NCBI RefSeq assembly: GCF_000302535.1
Contig: NC_018708.1
Span: forward strand, 2,914,001 to 2,978,000
Reading direction: 5' to 3'
Source of the DNA: Acidovorax sp. KKS102
GTDB taxonomy: Bacteria; Pseudomonadota; Gammaproteobacteria; Burkholderiales; Burkholderiaceae_C
Length of the DNA: 64,000 bases
Made by a program: the position numbers and the translations under genes
The notes under the pieces: generated by a model
The model's database searches: none
What the model was told of the DNA's origin: nothing
The model's input: the letters and a program-made list of their open reading frames with translations, nothing else
In this document: piece after piece, positions 36,996-45,732 of the stretch
Layout of the letters: the number at the start of each line of letters is the position of its first letter
Position numbering within the stretch: the first letter of the stretch is position 1

Positions 36996-38534
36996 TCAGG
37001 CGAAGCTGGGCAGGCATTGCGTGAGCGCTGCGGGCCATGTGGACTGCTGGGCCCAGGCGCGCATGGCTTCGATGTCGGGAGCGAGGTAACGGTCCTGCTC
37101 CAGGTAGGCCACGCGCTCGCGGATGGCGGCGAATTGCGCTTCGATGAGGGGTGAACTCTTGAGCGAGCGGTCGAACTCCATGCCCTGCGCAGCGGCCATG
37201 GCCTCGATGCCGACCATCACGGCCGCATTGCGCACCATGTCACCCAGGCGGCGCGCGCCGTAGGTGGCCATGGAGACGTGGTCCTCCTGGTTGGCAGAAG
37301 TGGGCAGGCTGGTCACGCTGCTGGGGTTGGCCAGGCATTGGTTCTCGGCGGCCAGCGCGGCGGCGGTGACCTGGGCGATCATGAAGCCGGAGTTCACGCC
37401 GCTGTCGCGGATCAGGAACGCGGGCAGACCTGAGAGGCCCGGGTCCAGCAACAACGACAGGCGGCGCTCCGAGATGGCGCCGATCTCGGCCACGGCCAGC
37501 GCGATGATGTCGGCCACAAAGGCCACGGGCTCGGCGTGGAAGTTGCCGCCCGAGATGACATCGCCGTTGTCGAAAACGAGCGGGTTGTCCGACGCGGCGT
37601 TCGCCTCGATGGTCAACACGCGCGCTGCGTGGTGCAGGTTGTCCAGGCACGCACCCATCACCTGGGGCACACAGCGGATGGAATACGGGTCTTGCACACG
37701 GCCGCAGTTCGGGTGCGAGGGGTCGATGGCGCTGCCGTCCAGCAGCGCGCGCACGGCGGCAGCCACAGCGATCTGCCCGGCCTGGCCACGTGCTTCGTGA
37801 ATGCGTGCGTCAAACGGCTTGACCGAGCCCTTGATGGCTTCGAGTGACAGGCAGCCTGCGACCAGCGCAGCAGCAAACACGCTCTCGGCGCCAAACAAAC
37901 CGGCCAGCGCCAGCGCTGTGGACACCTGCGTACCGTTCAGCAGCGCCAGCCCTTCCTTGGGGCCCAGCACAAACGGTTGCAAGCCGATGGAACGCATGGC
38001 CTCGGCACCCGGCACCACCTTGCCATCTACCTTGGCCTGCCCTTCGCCGATGAGCACGCAGGCCATGTGCGCCAGCGGCGCCAGGTCGCCGGACGCACCC
38101 ACCGAGCCCTTGGCCGGGATCACGGGCAGCACGTTGGCGTTGGCCAGGGCCAGCAGCGCATCCACCAGCTCGGGTCGCACGCCCGAGTGGCCGCGCGCCA
38201 GGCTCACCGCCTTGGTCGCGAGGATGAGGCGCACCACATCGTCGGGCAGCGCATCGCCCGTGCCCACGCTGTGCGACAGCACCAGGTTGCGCTGCAGCTC
38301 GGCCAGGCGGTCGTGCGCAATCTTGGTGCTGGCCAGCTTGCCAAAGCCGGTGTTGATGCCATAGACCACCTGGTCTTCATCCACGATGCGCTGCACCGTG
38401 GCCAGGGATTTCTGCAGGCCTGCGCGGGCCGAGGCGTCCAGCACCAGTTGCACGGGGCCCGCATGGATGCGGCGCAGCTCGGCCAGCGTGACGCGGCCGG
38501 GGTGCAGGGTGATGAGTGATGCGTTCTGTGTCAT
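36996..38534 (-). CDS. hutH: Histidine ammonia-lyase HutH
   Basis: 512-residue enzyme that deaminates histidine to urocanate. The MIO prosthetic group forms from Ala147-Ser148-Gly149 in [29 protein letters not shown] provides the catalytic Tyr loop, and [18 protein letters not shown] is the C-terminal conserved region. I start at ATG 38534 ([20 protein letters not shown]); a much longer upstream open frame runs through the operator and hutC and is an artefact. The HutC operator candidate begins 10 nt upstream of the start. Confidence 0.97.
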   Translation of the reverse strand: MTQNASLITLHPGRVTLAELRRIHAGPVQLVLDASARAGLQKSLATVQRIVDEDQVVYGINTGFGKLASTKIAHDRLAELQRNLVLSHSVGTGDALPDDVVRLILATKAVSLARGHSGVRPELVDALLALANANVLPVIPAKGSVGASGDLAPLAHMACVLIGEGQAKVDGKVVPGAEAMRSIGLQPFVLGPKEGLALLNGTQVSTALALAGLFGAESVFAAALVAGCLSLEAIKGSVKPFDARIHEARGQAGQIAVAAAVRALLDGSAIDPSHPNCGRVQDPYSIRCVPQVMGACLDNLHHAARVLTIEANAASDNPLVFDNGDVISGGNFHAEPVAFVADIIALAVAEIGAISERRLSLLLDPGLSGLPAFLIRDSGVNSGFMIAQVTAAALAAENQCLANPSSVTSLPTSANQEDHVSMATYGARRLGDMVRNAAVMVGIEAMAAAQGMEFDRSLKSSPLIEAQFAAIRERVAYLEQDRYLAPDIEAMRAWAQQSTWPAALTQCLPSFA

Positions 38535-38543
38535 GGCGTTGAT

Positions 38544-38567
38544 CCTGTATATACAAGTAGGTACAAG
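38544..38567. promoter_or_regulatory. Predicted HutC operator upstream of hutH
   Basis: CCTGTATATACAAG (38544-38557) is palindromic apart from one base pair and is followed by a second half-site GTACAAG at 38561-38567. The core TGTATATACA also forms the centre of the site at 42153-42166. HutC-subfamily GntR repressors bind TGTA/TACA inverted repeats. Urocanate would release HutC. Confidence 0.8.
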
Positions 38568-38598
38568 CGAAAAAATTCTGTGCTTTGGGCGAAAAATT

Positions 38599-39411
38599 TC
38601 AACCAGCGACGGGGTTGCCGTCGGCGCGGAAGCGGCTGCCCAGGCGGTAGCGGGTGGCGGGGTGCAGGCAGCGCACCACGGTGATCGGCACGCCGCGCGA
38701 CCAGGTGCGGCGGGTGAGCAGCAGGCAAGGCTCCTGCGGAGACATCTCCAGCAGCGCGGCCTGCTCGGCGGTGGGCATGACGGCATCGACCACATGCTCG
38801 ATCTGGTCGAAGGGCACGTTGCGCACCAGGTATTCGGAAGGTTGCAGTTGCGTGAAGTCTTGCGCGGCGAACTGGGGCACCTGGCGTGGGTTGACGTGGC
38901 GGTCTTCCAGTTGCACGGGCAGGCCGTCTTCGCGGTGGATGCACAGCGAGTGGAACACCGACTCGCCCGTGCGCAGGTCCAGCGCGGCGGCAACCTCCAG
39001 CGTGGCAGAGGTGCGTTCCACCGTGAGCACGTCGCAGCGGTAGTCGTGCCCGCGCTGGCGGATCTCGCTCGCCAGGTTGGCAATTTGCAGCAGCGTGGAT
39101 TGGGGCTTGTCTTCGGCCACAAAGCTGCCCACACCGGCCACGCGCACGATGCGCCCCTGCTCCACCAGCTCGCGCAGTGCGCGGTTCACCGTCATGCGCG
39201 AGATGCCGAACTGGGTGACCAGTTCGTTCTCAGACGGCAGCCGGTCGCCCGCGCGCCAGATGCCTTCCTGAATCTTGCGCGAGATGTGGTCTTTGACCTG
39301 CTCGTACAGCGCCATGGCCTGCGCGGGCGCAGCCGCCGAGGCCACGGCCTTGGCAGGCGTGGCGCTGCGCGGTGCAGCGGCGGTGGTGCGGCGGGATGGA
39401 CGGGCGCTCAT
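38599..39411 (-). CDS. hutC: Histidine utilisation repressor HutC (GntR family)
   Basis: 270-residue GntR/HutC-subfamily repressor. The winged HTH at about 35-105 contains [17 protein letters not shown] and [22 protein letters not shown]. The UTRA ligand-binding domain follows (about 125-260), with [19 protein letters not shown] and [18 protein letters not shown]. An extra Ala/Pro/Arg-rich N-terminal extension of about 32 residues precedes the HTH; an internal Met at residue 33 could be an alternative start. It lies 41 nt after the ABC ATPase gene and 64 nt before hutH. Both flanking transcription units have the matching operator. Confidence 0.95.
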   Translation of the reverse strand: MSARPSRRTTAAAPRSATPAKAVASAAAPAQAMALYEQVKDHISRKIQEGIWRAGDRLPSENELVTQFGISRMTVNRALRELVEQGRIVRVAGVGSFVAEDKPQSTLLQIANLASEIRQRGHDYRCDVLTVERTSATLEVAAALDLRTGESVFHSLCIHREDGLPVQLEDRHVNPRQVPQFAAQDFTQLQPSEYLVRNVPFDQIEHVVDAVMPTAEQAALLEMSPQEPCLLLTRRTWSRGVPITVVRCLHPATRYRLGSRFRADGNPVAG

Positions 39412-39452
39412 GGGTGGATGCGGAATGGGTGCGGGGTGGATGCGGCTTCAGA

Positions 39453-40244
39453 TCAGTGCAGGTCCGCCGCCATGGATTCGGCGCGGATCTCTTCGGTGAG
39501 GCGCGCCTTGAGGTCCATGAACTCGGGGCTGGTCTTGATCGTGTAATGGCGTGGGTGCGGCAGGTCGACGGCCAGCTCGGTCTTGATGCGGCCGGGCCGG
39601 GCGCTGAATACCGCCACGCGGTTGGCCATGAAGATGGCTTCGTCGATGTCGTGGGTGACGAAGAGCACCGTCTTGCGCTCGGCCTCCCAGATGCCCAGCA
39701 GCAGCTCCTGCATGAGCACGCGGGTCTGGTTGTCGAGCGCGCCGAAGGGCTCGTCCATCAGCAGGATCTTGGGGTCGTTGGCCAGCGCGCGGGCAATGGC
39801 GGTGCGCTGCTGCATGCCGCCCGACAGTTGCTTTGGGAAATGCTGCTCAAAGCCGCGCAGGCCCACCTTGGCGATGAAGTACGCGGCGCGCTCTTTTTGC
39901 TGCGCTTCGGGCATGCCCCGCTCGCGCAGGCCGAAGCGGATGTTCTGCTCGATGGTGAGCCAGGGGAACAGCGTGTAACTCTGGAACACCATGCCCCGGT
40001 CCGCGCCCGGGCCTTCGACCGGCACGCCGTCCAGCAGCACCCGGCCGCTGGTGGCATGGTCCAGACCCGCGACGATGCGCAGCAGCGTGGACTTGCCGCA
40101 GCCCGAGGGGCCGAGGATGGTGACAAAGTCGTTGTCACGCACTTCAAAATCGACGGGCAGCAGGGCCTGCGTGCGCTGGCCCTTGTGCCCTTCAAAGGTG
40201 CGCGAGACGGCTTGGATGGAGACTCGGTTCAAGGGGCTGCTCAT
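39453..40244 (-). CDS. ABC transporter ATP-binding protein (nitrate/taurine/NMT1 type), hut-linked
   Basis: 263-residue ATPase of the SsuB/TauB/NrtD group. Walker A GPSGCGKST, Q-loop MVFQSYTLFPWLT, signature QLSGGMQQRTAIARALA and Walker B ILLMDEPFGALD are all intact. Start at ATG 40244 overlaps the permease stop (ATGA). It is the third gene of a binding protein-permease-ATPase operon that runs directly into hutC. With the HutC site upstream, import of histidine, urocanate or a related imidazole is likely, though this subfamily also takes up sulfonates, nitrate and pyrimidines. Confidence 0.93.
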   Translation of the reverse strand: MSSPLNRVSIQAVSRTFEGHKGQRTQALLPVDFEVRDNDFVTILGPSGCGKSTLLRIVAGLDHATSGRVLLDGVPVEGPGADRGMVFQSYTLFPWLTIEQNIRFGLRERGMPEAQQKERAAYFIAKVGLRGFEQHFPKQLSGGMQQRTAIARALANDPKILLMDEPFGALDNQTRVLMQELLLGIWEAERKTVLFVTHDIDEAIFMANRVAVFSARPGRIKTELAVDLPHPRHYTIKTSPEFMDLKARLTEEIRAESMAADLH

Positions 40245-41077
40245 CGCACAAAACTCCAGGCAAACAGACGGTGGTTGAGCGCCTTGAAGGCGAAGTCGGA
40301 CACCAGCCCGATGAGGCCGATGATGATGATGCCGAAGATGATCTGGCCGGTGTTGAGCAGCGACTGGCTGTCGGTGATCATGTGGCCGATGCCGCTGGAC
40401 GAGCCGATCAGCTCGGCCACGATCACATAGGTCCAGGCCCAGCCCAGCACCAGGCGCAGGGTCTCGGCGATCTCGGGCGCCGCACCGGGGATCAGCACCC
40501 GCGTGACGATGCCCTTGTGGCCTGCGCCCAGCGTGTAAGCGGCCTCCACCAGGTCGCGCCGCGCACCGCCCACGGTGACGGCCACCATCAGCGTGATCTG
40601 GAAGACCGAGCCGATGAAGATGACCAGGATCTTCTGCGCCTCGCCAATGCCCGCCCACAGGATCAGCAGCGGAATGAAGGCCGAAGCAGGCAAGTAGCGG
40701 CAGAACGAGATGAAGGGCTCGAAGAACGCCTCGATGCCCTTGTACGCGCCCATCGCAATGCCCAGCGGAACGGCAATGACCGCTGCCAGGATGAAGCCAC
40801 CGACCACGCGCCAGATGGTCATGCCGATGTCTTTGATGAAGCCGTATTCGGTGAACAGCAGCCAGCCTTCTTTCACCATGGTGACGGGGCTGGCCAGGAA
40901 GGTGGGCGACACGAAGCCGCCCAGGGTAAAGAACGCCCACACCGCCACGAACAGGGCGAAAAAGGCCAGCCCCAGCATCCAGCGGGATCGGCTGCTCACA
41001 GGCTCCAGCGGGGCCAGGGAGCGCCGGCGCACGGTGGCCTTTGGCTCAGAAACGGACAGGGGTTGCACGGCGGACAT
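40241..41077 (-). CDS. ABC transporter permease (nitrate/taurine/NMT1 type), hut-linked
   Basis: 278-residue inner-membrane permease of the binding-protein-dependent (SsuC/TauC) type with about six hydrophobic helices. The EAA coupling motif is VEAAYTLGAGHKGIVTRVLIPGAAPEI. The N-terminal cytoplasmic tail is about 30 residues. ISFCRYLPASAFIPLLILWAG is a conserved periplasm/membrane block. It overlaps the ATPase gene by 4 nt and follows the binding-protein gene by 22 nt. Confidence 0.93.
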   Translation of the reverse strand: MSAVQPLSVSEPKATVRRRSLAPLEPVSSRSRWMLGLAFFALFVAVWAFFTLGGFVSPTFLASPVTMVKEGWLLFTEYGFIKDIGMTIWRVVGGFILAAVIAVPLGIAMGAYKGIEAFFEPFISFCRYLPASAFIPLLILWAGIGEAQKILVIFIGSVFQITLMVAVTVGGARRDLVEAAYTLGAGHKGIVTRVLIPGAAPEIAETLRLVLGWAWTYVIVAELIGSSSGIGHMITDSQSLLNTGQIIFGIIIIGLIGLVSDFAFKALNHRLFAWSFVR

Positions 41078-41099
41078 GGAGCGCTCTTCTTCCGTCTAT

Positions 41100-42068
41100 T
41101 TACTTGATGAAGCTGGCGTCAAAGGTGACGTTCAGGTCTTCAGGCGCCTTGCGGATGATGCCGGCCTCCAGCAGGATGGCCGTGGCGTCTTTCATGAAAC
41201 TGGTGAGCTCGCCCGCAAAGAACTTCTGGTTGGCGGCCTTGTCCTGCCAGCGCAGGAAGGACGACGACTTGGCAAACTGCTCACCCGTCTGCTTGACGGC
41301 GGCGCCCATGATCTCGTTGGACTTGGTCGGGTCGGCCTTGATCATGTCCAACGCCTGGAAATACGAATTGGCGAGTGCCTGAGCCGCCTTGCCGTTGGCC
41401 TTGAGCCACGTGGGGTCACAGCCCACGGTGTCCATCACCATGGGGTAGTCGAGCGTGGTGGCCAGAATCTTGCCGGCGCTGGGGTTCTCACGCACGGTGG
41501 ACAGGTAGGGCTCGTACGTCATGGCAGCGTCGTTCTGCCCCGCCACGAAGGCCTGTGCTGCGGCCTGGGGCGACAGCGTGGTGGTCTTCACATCCTTGAG
41601 GCTCATGCCGTTCTTGCTCAGCATCCAGGCCAGGCCGAAGTACGGAGCGGTGCCGGGCGCATCCACGCCGATGGTTTTGCCCTTGAGGTCCGCAAAGCTC
41701 TTGATGTCGCCGCGCACTGCGATACCGTCGGCGCCATAGGACTTGTCCATCTGGAAGATTTGCACGATGGGCACGCCGTTGGCGTTCCAGGCGACGTGCG
41801 TCTCGACCGTGGTAGCGGCGCACTGGATGGACTTGGAGGCCAGGGCCAGGTGGCGGTCCTTCTGCGGGATCATCTTGATCTCCACATCCAGGCCGTTCTT
41901 CTTGAAGATGCCGGCCTTGTCGGCCAGCGTGAGCGGTGCAAAACCTGTCCAGCCGGACATGCCCAGCACAATCTTGGTGTCCTGCGCCTGGGCCGGTGCG
42001 GCCAGAGCCATCATGCATGCTGCTGCCGCTGCCAGCGACGTCCATTTCACAACCGATCGAGTCATCAT
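41100..42068 (-). CDS. NMT1/THI5-like periplasmic substrate-binding protein, hut-linked
   Basis: 322-residue binding protein. A Sec signal peptide of about 28 residues ends in PAQAQDTK. The mature part starts IVLGMSGWTGFAPLTLADKAG, typical of the NMT1/SsuA-like fold, and ADLKGKTIGVDAPGTAPYFG is another family block. Two adjacent ATGs (42068 and 42065) are possible; the second has better spacing from AGGAG. The perfect HutC-type palindrome lies 85 nt upstream at 42153-42166. Ligand unknown; an imidazole derivative is inferred from regulation and context. Confidence 0.9.
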   Translation of the reverse strand: MMTRSVVKWTSLAAAAACMMALAAPAQAQDTKIVLGMSGWTGFAPLTLADKAGIFKKNGLDVEIKMIPQKDRHLALASKSIQCAATTVETHVAWNANGVPIVQIFQMDKSYGADGIAVRGDIKSFADLKGKTIGVDAPGTAPYFGLAWMLSKNGMSLKDVKTTTLSPQAAAQAFVAGQNDAAMTYEPYLSTVRENPSAGKILATTLDYPMVMDTVGCDPTWLKANGKAAQALANSYFQALDMIKADPTKSNEIMGAAVKQTGEQFAKSSSFLRWQDKAANQKFFAGELTSFMKDATAILLEAGIIRKAPEDLNVTFDASFIK

Positions 42069-42152
42069 CTGCTCCTGTTTGAAGAAAGTACCTTGGCCCT
42101 GCCCACCGGAACGCACCTGCGTACCGGCGGCCATGATGACAGCATCAGCATA

Positions 42153-42166
42153 CCTGTATATACAGG
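42153..42166. promoter_or_regulatory. Predicted HutC operator upstream of NMT1-like ABC operon
   Basis: CCTGTATATACAGG is a perfect 14-bp palindrome. Twelve or more of its bases match the site in front of hutH (CCTGTATATACAAG). It is 85 nt upstream of the transporter start codon and on the same transcription unit as hutC, implying autoregulation as well. Confidence 0.8.
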
Positions 42167-42278
42167 GTAAACACTGAAAAATCCGACTCATGCGAGGGGG
42201 GTGATGATCTTGAGCAAGAACGAGGCCAGGGAGGATGGCGACTTCTCGGGTGGCCCCAGGCATCAGAAACCACTCCTG

Positions 42279-42325
42279 ATTTGATAGCTATCGGCGCAAC
42301 AAATACTAGCGCCACAGAGCAAAAA
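42279..42325. repeat. Dispersed imperfect palindrome, family 2, copy C
   Basis: GATTTGATAGCTATCGGCGC, loop AACAAATAC, TAGCGCCACAGAGCAAAAAG. Same TTGATAGC...GCGC...GCGC layout as copies A and B. Located between the sensor kinase and the hut-linked transporter. Confidence 0.7.
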
Positions 42326-42472
42326 GACTATGAATCTGCCTCGTAAGGCCTGCCATGGCCCCTGGTGCCGCCAGTTCTCCCGCGCACCAGGCCTGTGCGC
42401 TGCTCTGGCCGCATCGGTGCGACGCCACCTGCCGTCGCGGAGGCCAGCCTGTCTATGCCACCGGCGGGCGGT

Positions 42473-43855
42473 CTATTCCACTACCGGCAAACGCACGGTG
42501 ACCGACAAGCCAGGCTCTGCGTTGCGCATGTTCAGCTGTCCGTCGTGCGCCTGTGCCACCAGGCGGCACAGGTACAAGCCCAGCCCCACGCCACCGGTGG
42601 CGCGCTGGCGTGCGGTGTCCGGCCGGTAGAACGCCTGAGCCAGGTGGGGCAGGTGCTCGGGGGGCACACCGCGCCCATGGTCACGCACCTCCAGCTCCAG
42701 CACCCTGCCCTCATCCACCAGCCGCAGATGCAGCTCGGGCGGGAAGGCGCCCGACTCGCTGTGGCGCAGGCTGTTGTCCAGCAGGTTGCGCAGCAGCAGC
42801 CGAAGGCGGGATCGGTCGAGCCGTACTGCGGGCAAGTCCGGCGCTGCGTGCAAGGCAATGTCGGAGGCGCCCGCATGGCGGGAGCACAGATCAGCCACCA
42901 CTTCGCGCGCCAGCTCGGCCACATCGGTGGGCTCGCGGTGCAGCGCCGCATGGCGGCCCGCGAGGCGCTCGCTTTCCAGCAGGTCCGTGATGAGGCCTGC
43001 CATCTCGCCCAGGTCACGCATCAGCGCCAGGCGTTGGGGTTGCACGTCGGCCGTTTCGGGCAGCAGCTCGGTGTTCAGGCGGGCCCGCGTGAGGGGGCTG
43101 CGCAACTCATGGCTCATCGCCAGCAGCAGCGCGCGCTTGGCCTCCAGCATCTGGTGGATGTCATCCCCCATGGTGTTGATGGTCTCGGCCAGCTGGCCCA
43201 GCTCGTCCGGCCGGTGGGCATGCCGCACCGGGATGGGCTGGGCAAAGTTGCCGTTGCCAAAGCGCTGCGCCCCCTGGCGAATGTCGTCCAGCGGCCGCAG
43301 CAGATGCCGCACATACACATAGGCCAGCGCCGTGAGCAGCAGCAGCACGGTGAGCGTGCCCCACGCAATGCGCGGGCGCTTGTCCCAGGACAGCGCGTTC
43401 AGCCCGAACTCGATATGGTGCCCATCGGCCGTCGTGCGGCGCAGCAGACTGTGCCCGTTCTCGTCACCGGTCCAGCGGCTTTCCTGGCGGACCTTGTCGC
43501 TCATCCAGTCAGGGTTCTGCTGATCGGGATGCGAGGCCCAATGGATCTGCGGGCCGTCGATGCGCAAGGTCAGCGGCAGGCGGTTGGCGATTGCCTGCGC
43601 GCGCTCGATGCTTGGTGGGCTGCCAATCTCGGCCGCCAAGCGGTCCACATAGTCCATCAACAGCGGCCGTGCGGCTTCGCGCCAACCCACCGACACGGCT
43701 TTTTGTACACCGCCCATGAACGTGACGGCGACGGCCACAGCCAAAGCCATGAACACCAGCACCAGCCGAATGCGCAGCGAATGCCCCACCGCGTGGCGCG
43801 CCCGGCGGTGCCAGGGGCAGTTCGGGTCGTGGACGGGAGAACAAATCTTCTTCAT
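42473..43855 (-). CDS. Sensor histidine kinase (CpxA/EnvZ-like)
   Basis: 460-residue inner-membrane kinase. A first membrane helix lies at about 28-50, a periplasmic domain of about 110 residues follows, and the second helix is near 165-185. HAMP comes next (RHLLRPLDDIRQGAQRF), then the HisKA dimerisation helix with the phosphorylated His in LLAMSHELRSPLTRARLN. HATPase motifs are LLRNLLDNSLRHS (N box), VRDHGRGVP (G1) and GGVGLGLYLCRLV (G2). It overlaps the response regulator by ATGA. The upstream CpxP/Spy-like gene suggests it senses envelope damage or metals. Confidence 0.94.
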   Translation of the reverse strand: MKKICSPVHDPNCPWHRRARHAVGHSLRIRLVLVFMALAVAVAVTFMGGVQKAVSVGWREAARPLLMDYVDRLAAEIGSPPSIERAQAIANRLPLTLRIDGPQIHWASHPDQQNPDWMSDKVRQESRWTGDENGHSLLRRTTADGHHIEFGLNALSWDKRPRIAWGTLTVLLLLTALAYVYVRHLLRPLDDIRQGAQRFGNGNFAQPIPVRHAHRPDELGQLAETINTMGDDIHQMLEAKRALLLAMSHELRSPLTRARLNTELLPETADVQPQRLALMRDLGEMAGLITDLLESERLAGRHAALHREPTDVAELAREVVADLCSRHAGASDIALHAAPDLPAVRLDRSRLRLLLRNLLDNSLRHSESGAFPPELHLRLVDEGRVLELEVRDHGRGVPPEHLPHLAQAFYRPDTARQRATGGVGLGLYLCRLVAQAHDGQLNMRNAEPGLSVTVRLPVVE

Positions 43856-44538
43856 GGGGCAGCGCGGCGCAGGGCCAGGGAATAGCCCACATTGCGCAGC
43901 GTCTTGATGCAGTCCAGCGGCTCCAGCTTTTTGCGCAACCGGCTCACCACGATGTCCACCGCGCGGGTGTACAGCTCGGCTTCATGTCCGCGCAGCTGGT
44001 TCAGGATGTCGTCCCGGCTGAAGACTTTGCCCGGCTCGCGCGCCAGCAGGTGCAACAGGTCGAACTCCGTGCCGGTCAGCTCCACCACCTCGCCGTGGCG
44101 CTGTACGCTGCGGCGCGCGGCATCGATGGACAGGCCCTCAAACTCCAGCGAGCCCGCTGCAACACCGGGCCCTGGCGCCCGGCGTCGACGCAACACCGTC
44201 TGCAGGCGTGCCACCAACTCGCGCGGCTCGAAGGGCTTGGGCAGATAGTCGTCGGCCCCCAGTTCCAACCCCACCACACGGTCCATCACCTCGCCGCGTG
44301 CGGTCAGCATCACGATGGGCAGGTCGCCCTGCTTGCGGATGGTGCGGCACAGCTCGAAGCCATCCATTTCCGGCAGCATGACGTCGAGGATGGCCGCGTC
44401 GAAGCCGCCGGCTGTCAGTTGCGCCAGGCCATCGCTGGGCCGAAGGGCGTGAACTAGCTCCAGCTCAAAACGCTGGAAGTAAGTGGCCAGGGGCGCGCCC
44501 AACTGCGCGTCGTCGTCAATCAGCAATATGCGGTGCAT
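43852..44538 (-). CDS. OmpR-family response regulator
   Basis: 228-residue two-domain regulator. The receiver domain has acidic pocket DDD near residue 8, phospho-Asp in AAILDVMLPEMDGFELC, and the Lys in YLPKPFEPRELVARL. The C-terminal winged helix contains LTGTEFDLLHLLAREPGKVF and VVSRLRKKLEP. Start at ATG 44538 (MHRILLIDDDAQLG). It is overlapped by the kinase gene by 4 nt and follows the unknown small gene by 17 nt. Confidence 0.95.
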   Translation of the reverse strand: MHRILLIDDDAQLGAPLATYFQRFELELVHALRPSDGLAQLTAGGFDAAILDVMLPEMDGFELCRTIRKQGDLPIVMLTARGEVMDRVVGLELGADDYLPKPFEPRELVARLQTVLRRRRAPGPGVAAGSLEFEGLSIDAARRSVQRHGEVVELTGTEFDLLHLLAREPGKVFSRDDILNQLRGHEAELYTRAVDIVVSRLRKKLEPLDCIKTLRNVGYSLALRRAAP

Positions 44539-44555
44539 GAGCAATTCTCACACCG

Positions 44556-44882
44556 TCAGGCGCGCTCCCCACGGGGTTCATCGACAGAAGCGCCTGCCGC
44601 ACACAATGCGCGGTGCCGCACGATGAGCCGGCGTAAACGGCCCTGCGCACCAGCGTGCAGCGCGTCAAAATGGTCGGCAGCCGCCAGCAAGGCGGGCAGC
44701 GCGTGGGCTGCCACCGAGGGCTGGCGGGCTACCAGGCCCATCGCATGCTCGCGGTCAAAGCGCGGCCCCCAGACCAGAGACATCAGCTCATCGTGAGGCT
44801 CCGGCACCCCCGACAGCAGCGCAGGCCCGTGCACACGAACGCCTTGGGCGAGGCGGTGGATAGGTTCCAGCGTGGGTGACAT
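44556..44882 (-). CDS. Hypothetical protein within CpxP-two-component operon
   Basis: 108-residue protein, rich in Ala, Leu, His and Arg, with no signal peptide or membrane helix. It begins MSPTLEPIHRLAQGVRVHGP and includes PSVAAHALPALLAAADHFDA. I do not recognise a family. Evidence that it is real: GGGAG at proper distance from the ATG, and equal 17-nt gaps to the CpxP-like gene before and the response regulator after. It is likely alpha-helical and cytoplasmic, so it may link the stress signal to the regulator; that is inference. Confidence 0.6.
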   Translation of the reverse strand: MSPTLEPIHRLAQGVRVHGPALLSGVPEPHDELMSLVWGPRFDREHAMGLVARQPSVAAHALPALLAAADHFDALHAGAQGRLRRLIVRHRALCAAGASVDEPRGERA

Positions 44883-44899
44883 GCAATGCTCCCTGCCCT

Positions 44900-45367
44900 T
44901 TAGCCGCGGGCCATCCAGCCCTTGCGCCGCTGCATCAGCTCGCGCAGTTTTTGCTGTTGGTCTGGGTTCAGACTGTCATAGAAGTCAGCCATCGCGTTGA
45001 CCACTGCCGGGCTGTGGGCCTGCACCGCGCGCGTCTTGTCTTCCAGCAGCGACTGCGCCCGCGCCCGGTCAAACTTGTCGCCCGCGACAATGGCCTGCAC
45101 CTCGGCACGGGGGTCTGCCGTCTTGCCGATGAACGCCGCACGCTGGGCCTCCAGCTGATCGGCCAGCGCATTGAGTTTGGTCTTTTGCGCCTCGTTCAGG
45201 TCGAGCTTGCTACTCACCCGGTCCACCATCTTGCCGCGCACTTCGGCCATCTTTTCCGCAGTCATCGGGCCGCGCTGATGGTGCCCGCTGGAGCAGGCCG
45301 TCAGCCCACCCACCGCGATGGACGCACCAAAAATGCCCATCAGCGTTTTCTTGATCCAGGGTTTCAT
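44900..45367 (-). CDS. Spy/CpxP-family periplasmic protein (predicted lipoprotein)
   Basis: 155-residue envelope-stress chaperone or metal-sensing protein. The signal peptide ends GLTACSSGHH, a lipobox with Cys25, followed by a His-rich stretch. KMVDRVSSKLDLNEAQKTKL and the later SLNPDQQQKLRELMQRRKG are the two LTXXQ-like repeats of the Spy/CpxP family. It heads an operon with a small unknown protein, response regulator and kinase, as cpxP does for cpxRA. It may bind the kinase periplasmic domain or damaged proteins. Confidence 0.88.
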   Translation of the reverse strand: MKPWIKKTLMGIFGASIAVGGLTACSSGHHQRGPMTAEKMAEVRGKMVDRVSSKLDLNEAQKTKLNALADQLEAQRAAFIGKTADPRAEVQAIVAGDKFDRARAQSLLEDKTRAVQAHSPAVVNAMADFYDSLNPDQQQKLRELMQRRKGWMARG

Positions 45368-45688
45368 GATGCAGTCCTTTCAAAGACGGTATGGAACATG
45401 ACCCTGATGGTGCCCGCGGTGGCATGGAACGTGGTCTCGACCCAGTTTCGGTTTATTTCATTTTGTTTCTTGTGCGGCGCTGGCGAAAGATGCTGGCGGG
45501 TCGTCGATTTTGCGGAGACCAATATGTGGGCCCGCTTTGTCTAGTGTTTCCCGTGCGAAGCCGAGACATGCACCACTGCAAATTGACGCGGAGAGACTGA
45601 ACTACGGCTTCCCACAGCGGAGGCAGCAGACGGCATGAGCGGATCAAGCGGATACAGCGAAAAGCCGCGCTCGGACACTCAAAACCGT
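45368..45688. other. Intergenic region between CpxP-like gene and ssrA
   Basis: About 320 bases without a supported gene. It should hold the promoter of the CpxP-like operon. TTTCATTTTGTTTCTTG at about 45456-45472 is the most AT-rich part. No repeat of families 1 or 2 was found. Confidence 0.5.
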
Positions 45689-45724
45689 AAAAAAGAAAAA
45701 CCCCCAACCGTAACCGGTTGGGGG
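45689..45724 (-). terminator. Rho-independent terminator of ssrA
   Basis: CCCCCAACCG pairs perfectly with CGGTTGGGGG around TAAC. On the minus strand it is followed by TTTTTCTTTTTT. It starts 8 nt after the tmRNA 3' end. Confidence 0.93.
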
Positions 45725-45732
45725 TTTGTATT

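Larger units (their letters stand above)
42069..42472. other. Intergenic region upstream of the hut-linked transporter
   Basis: 404 bases between the sensor kinase stop and the binding-protein start, both minus strand. It holds the HutC palindrome (42153-42166), a family 2 repeat (42279-42325) and an 8-bp inverted repeat CCTGGTGC/GCACCAGG (42361-42391) without a T-run. No gene or clear sigma-70 promoter recognised. Confidence 0.6.

Noticed and set aside
38535..39134. Extended hutH start reaching back through hutC
   Set aside because: It would cover the operator and the hutC gene in another frame; HutH similarity begins at 38534.
42361..42391. Inverted repeat CCTGGTGC/GCACCAGG considered as a terminator after the sensor kinase
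   Set aside because: No T-run follows on the minus strand and the loop is 15 nt long.
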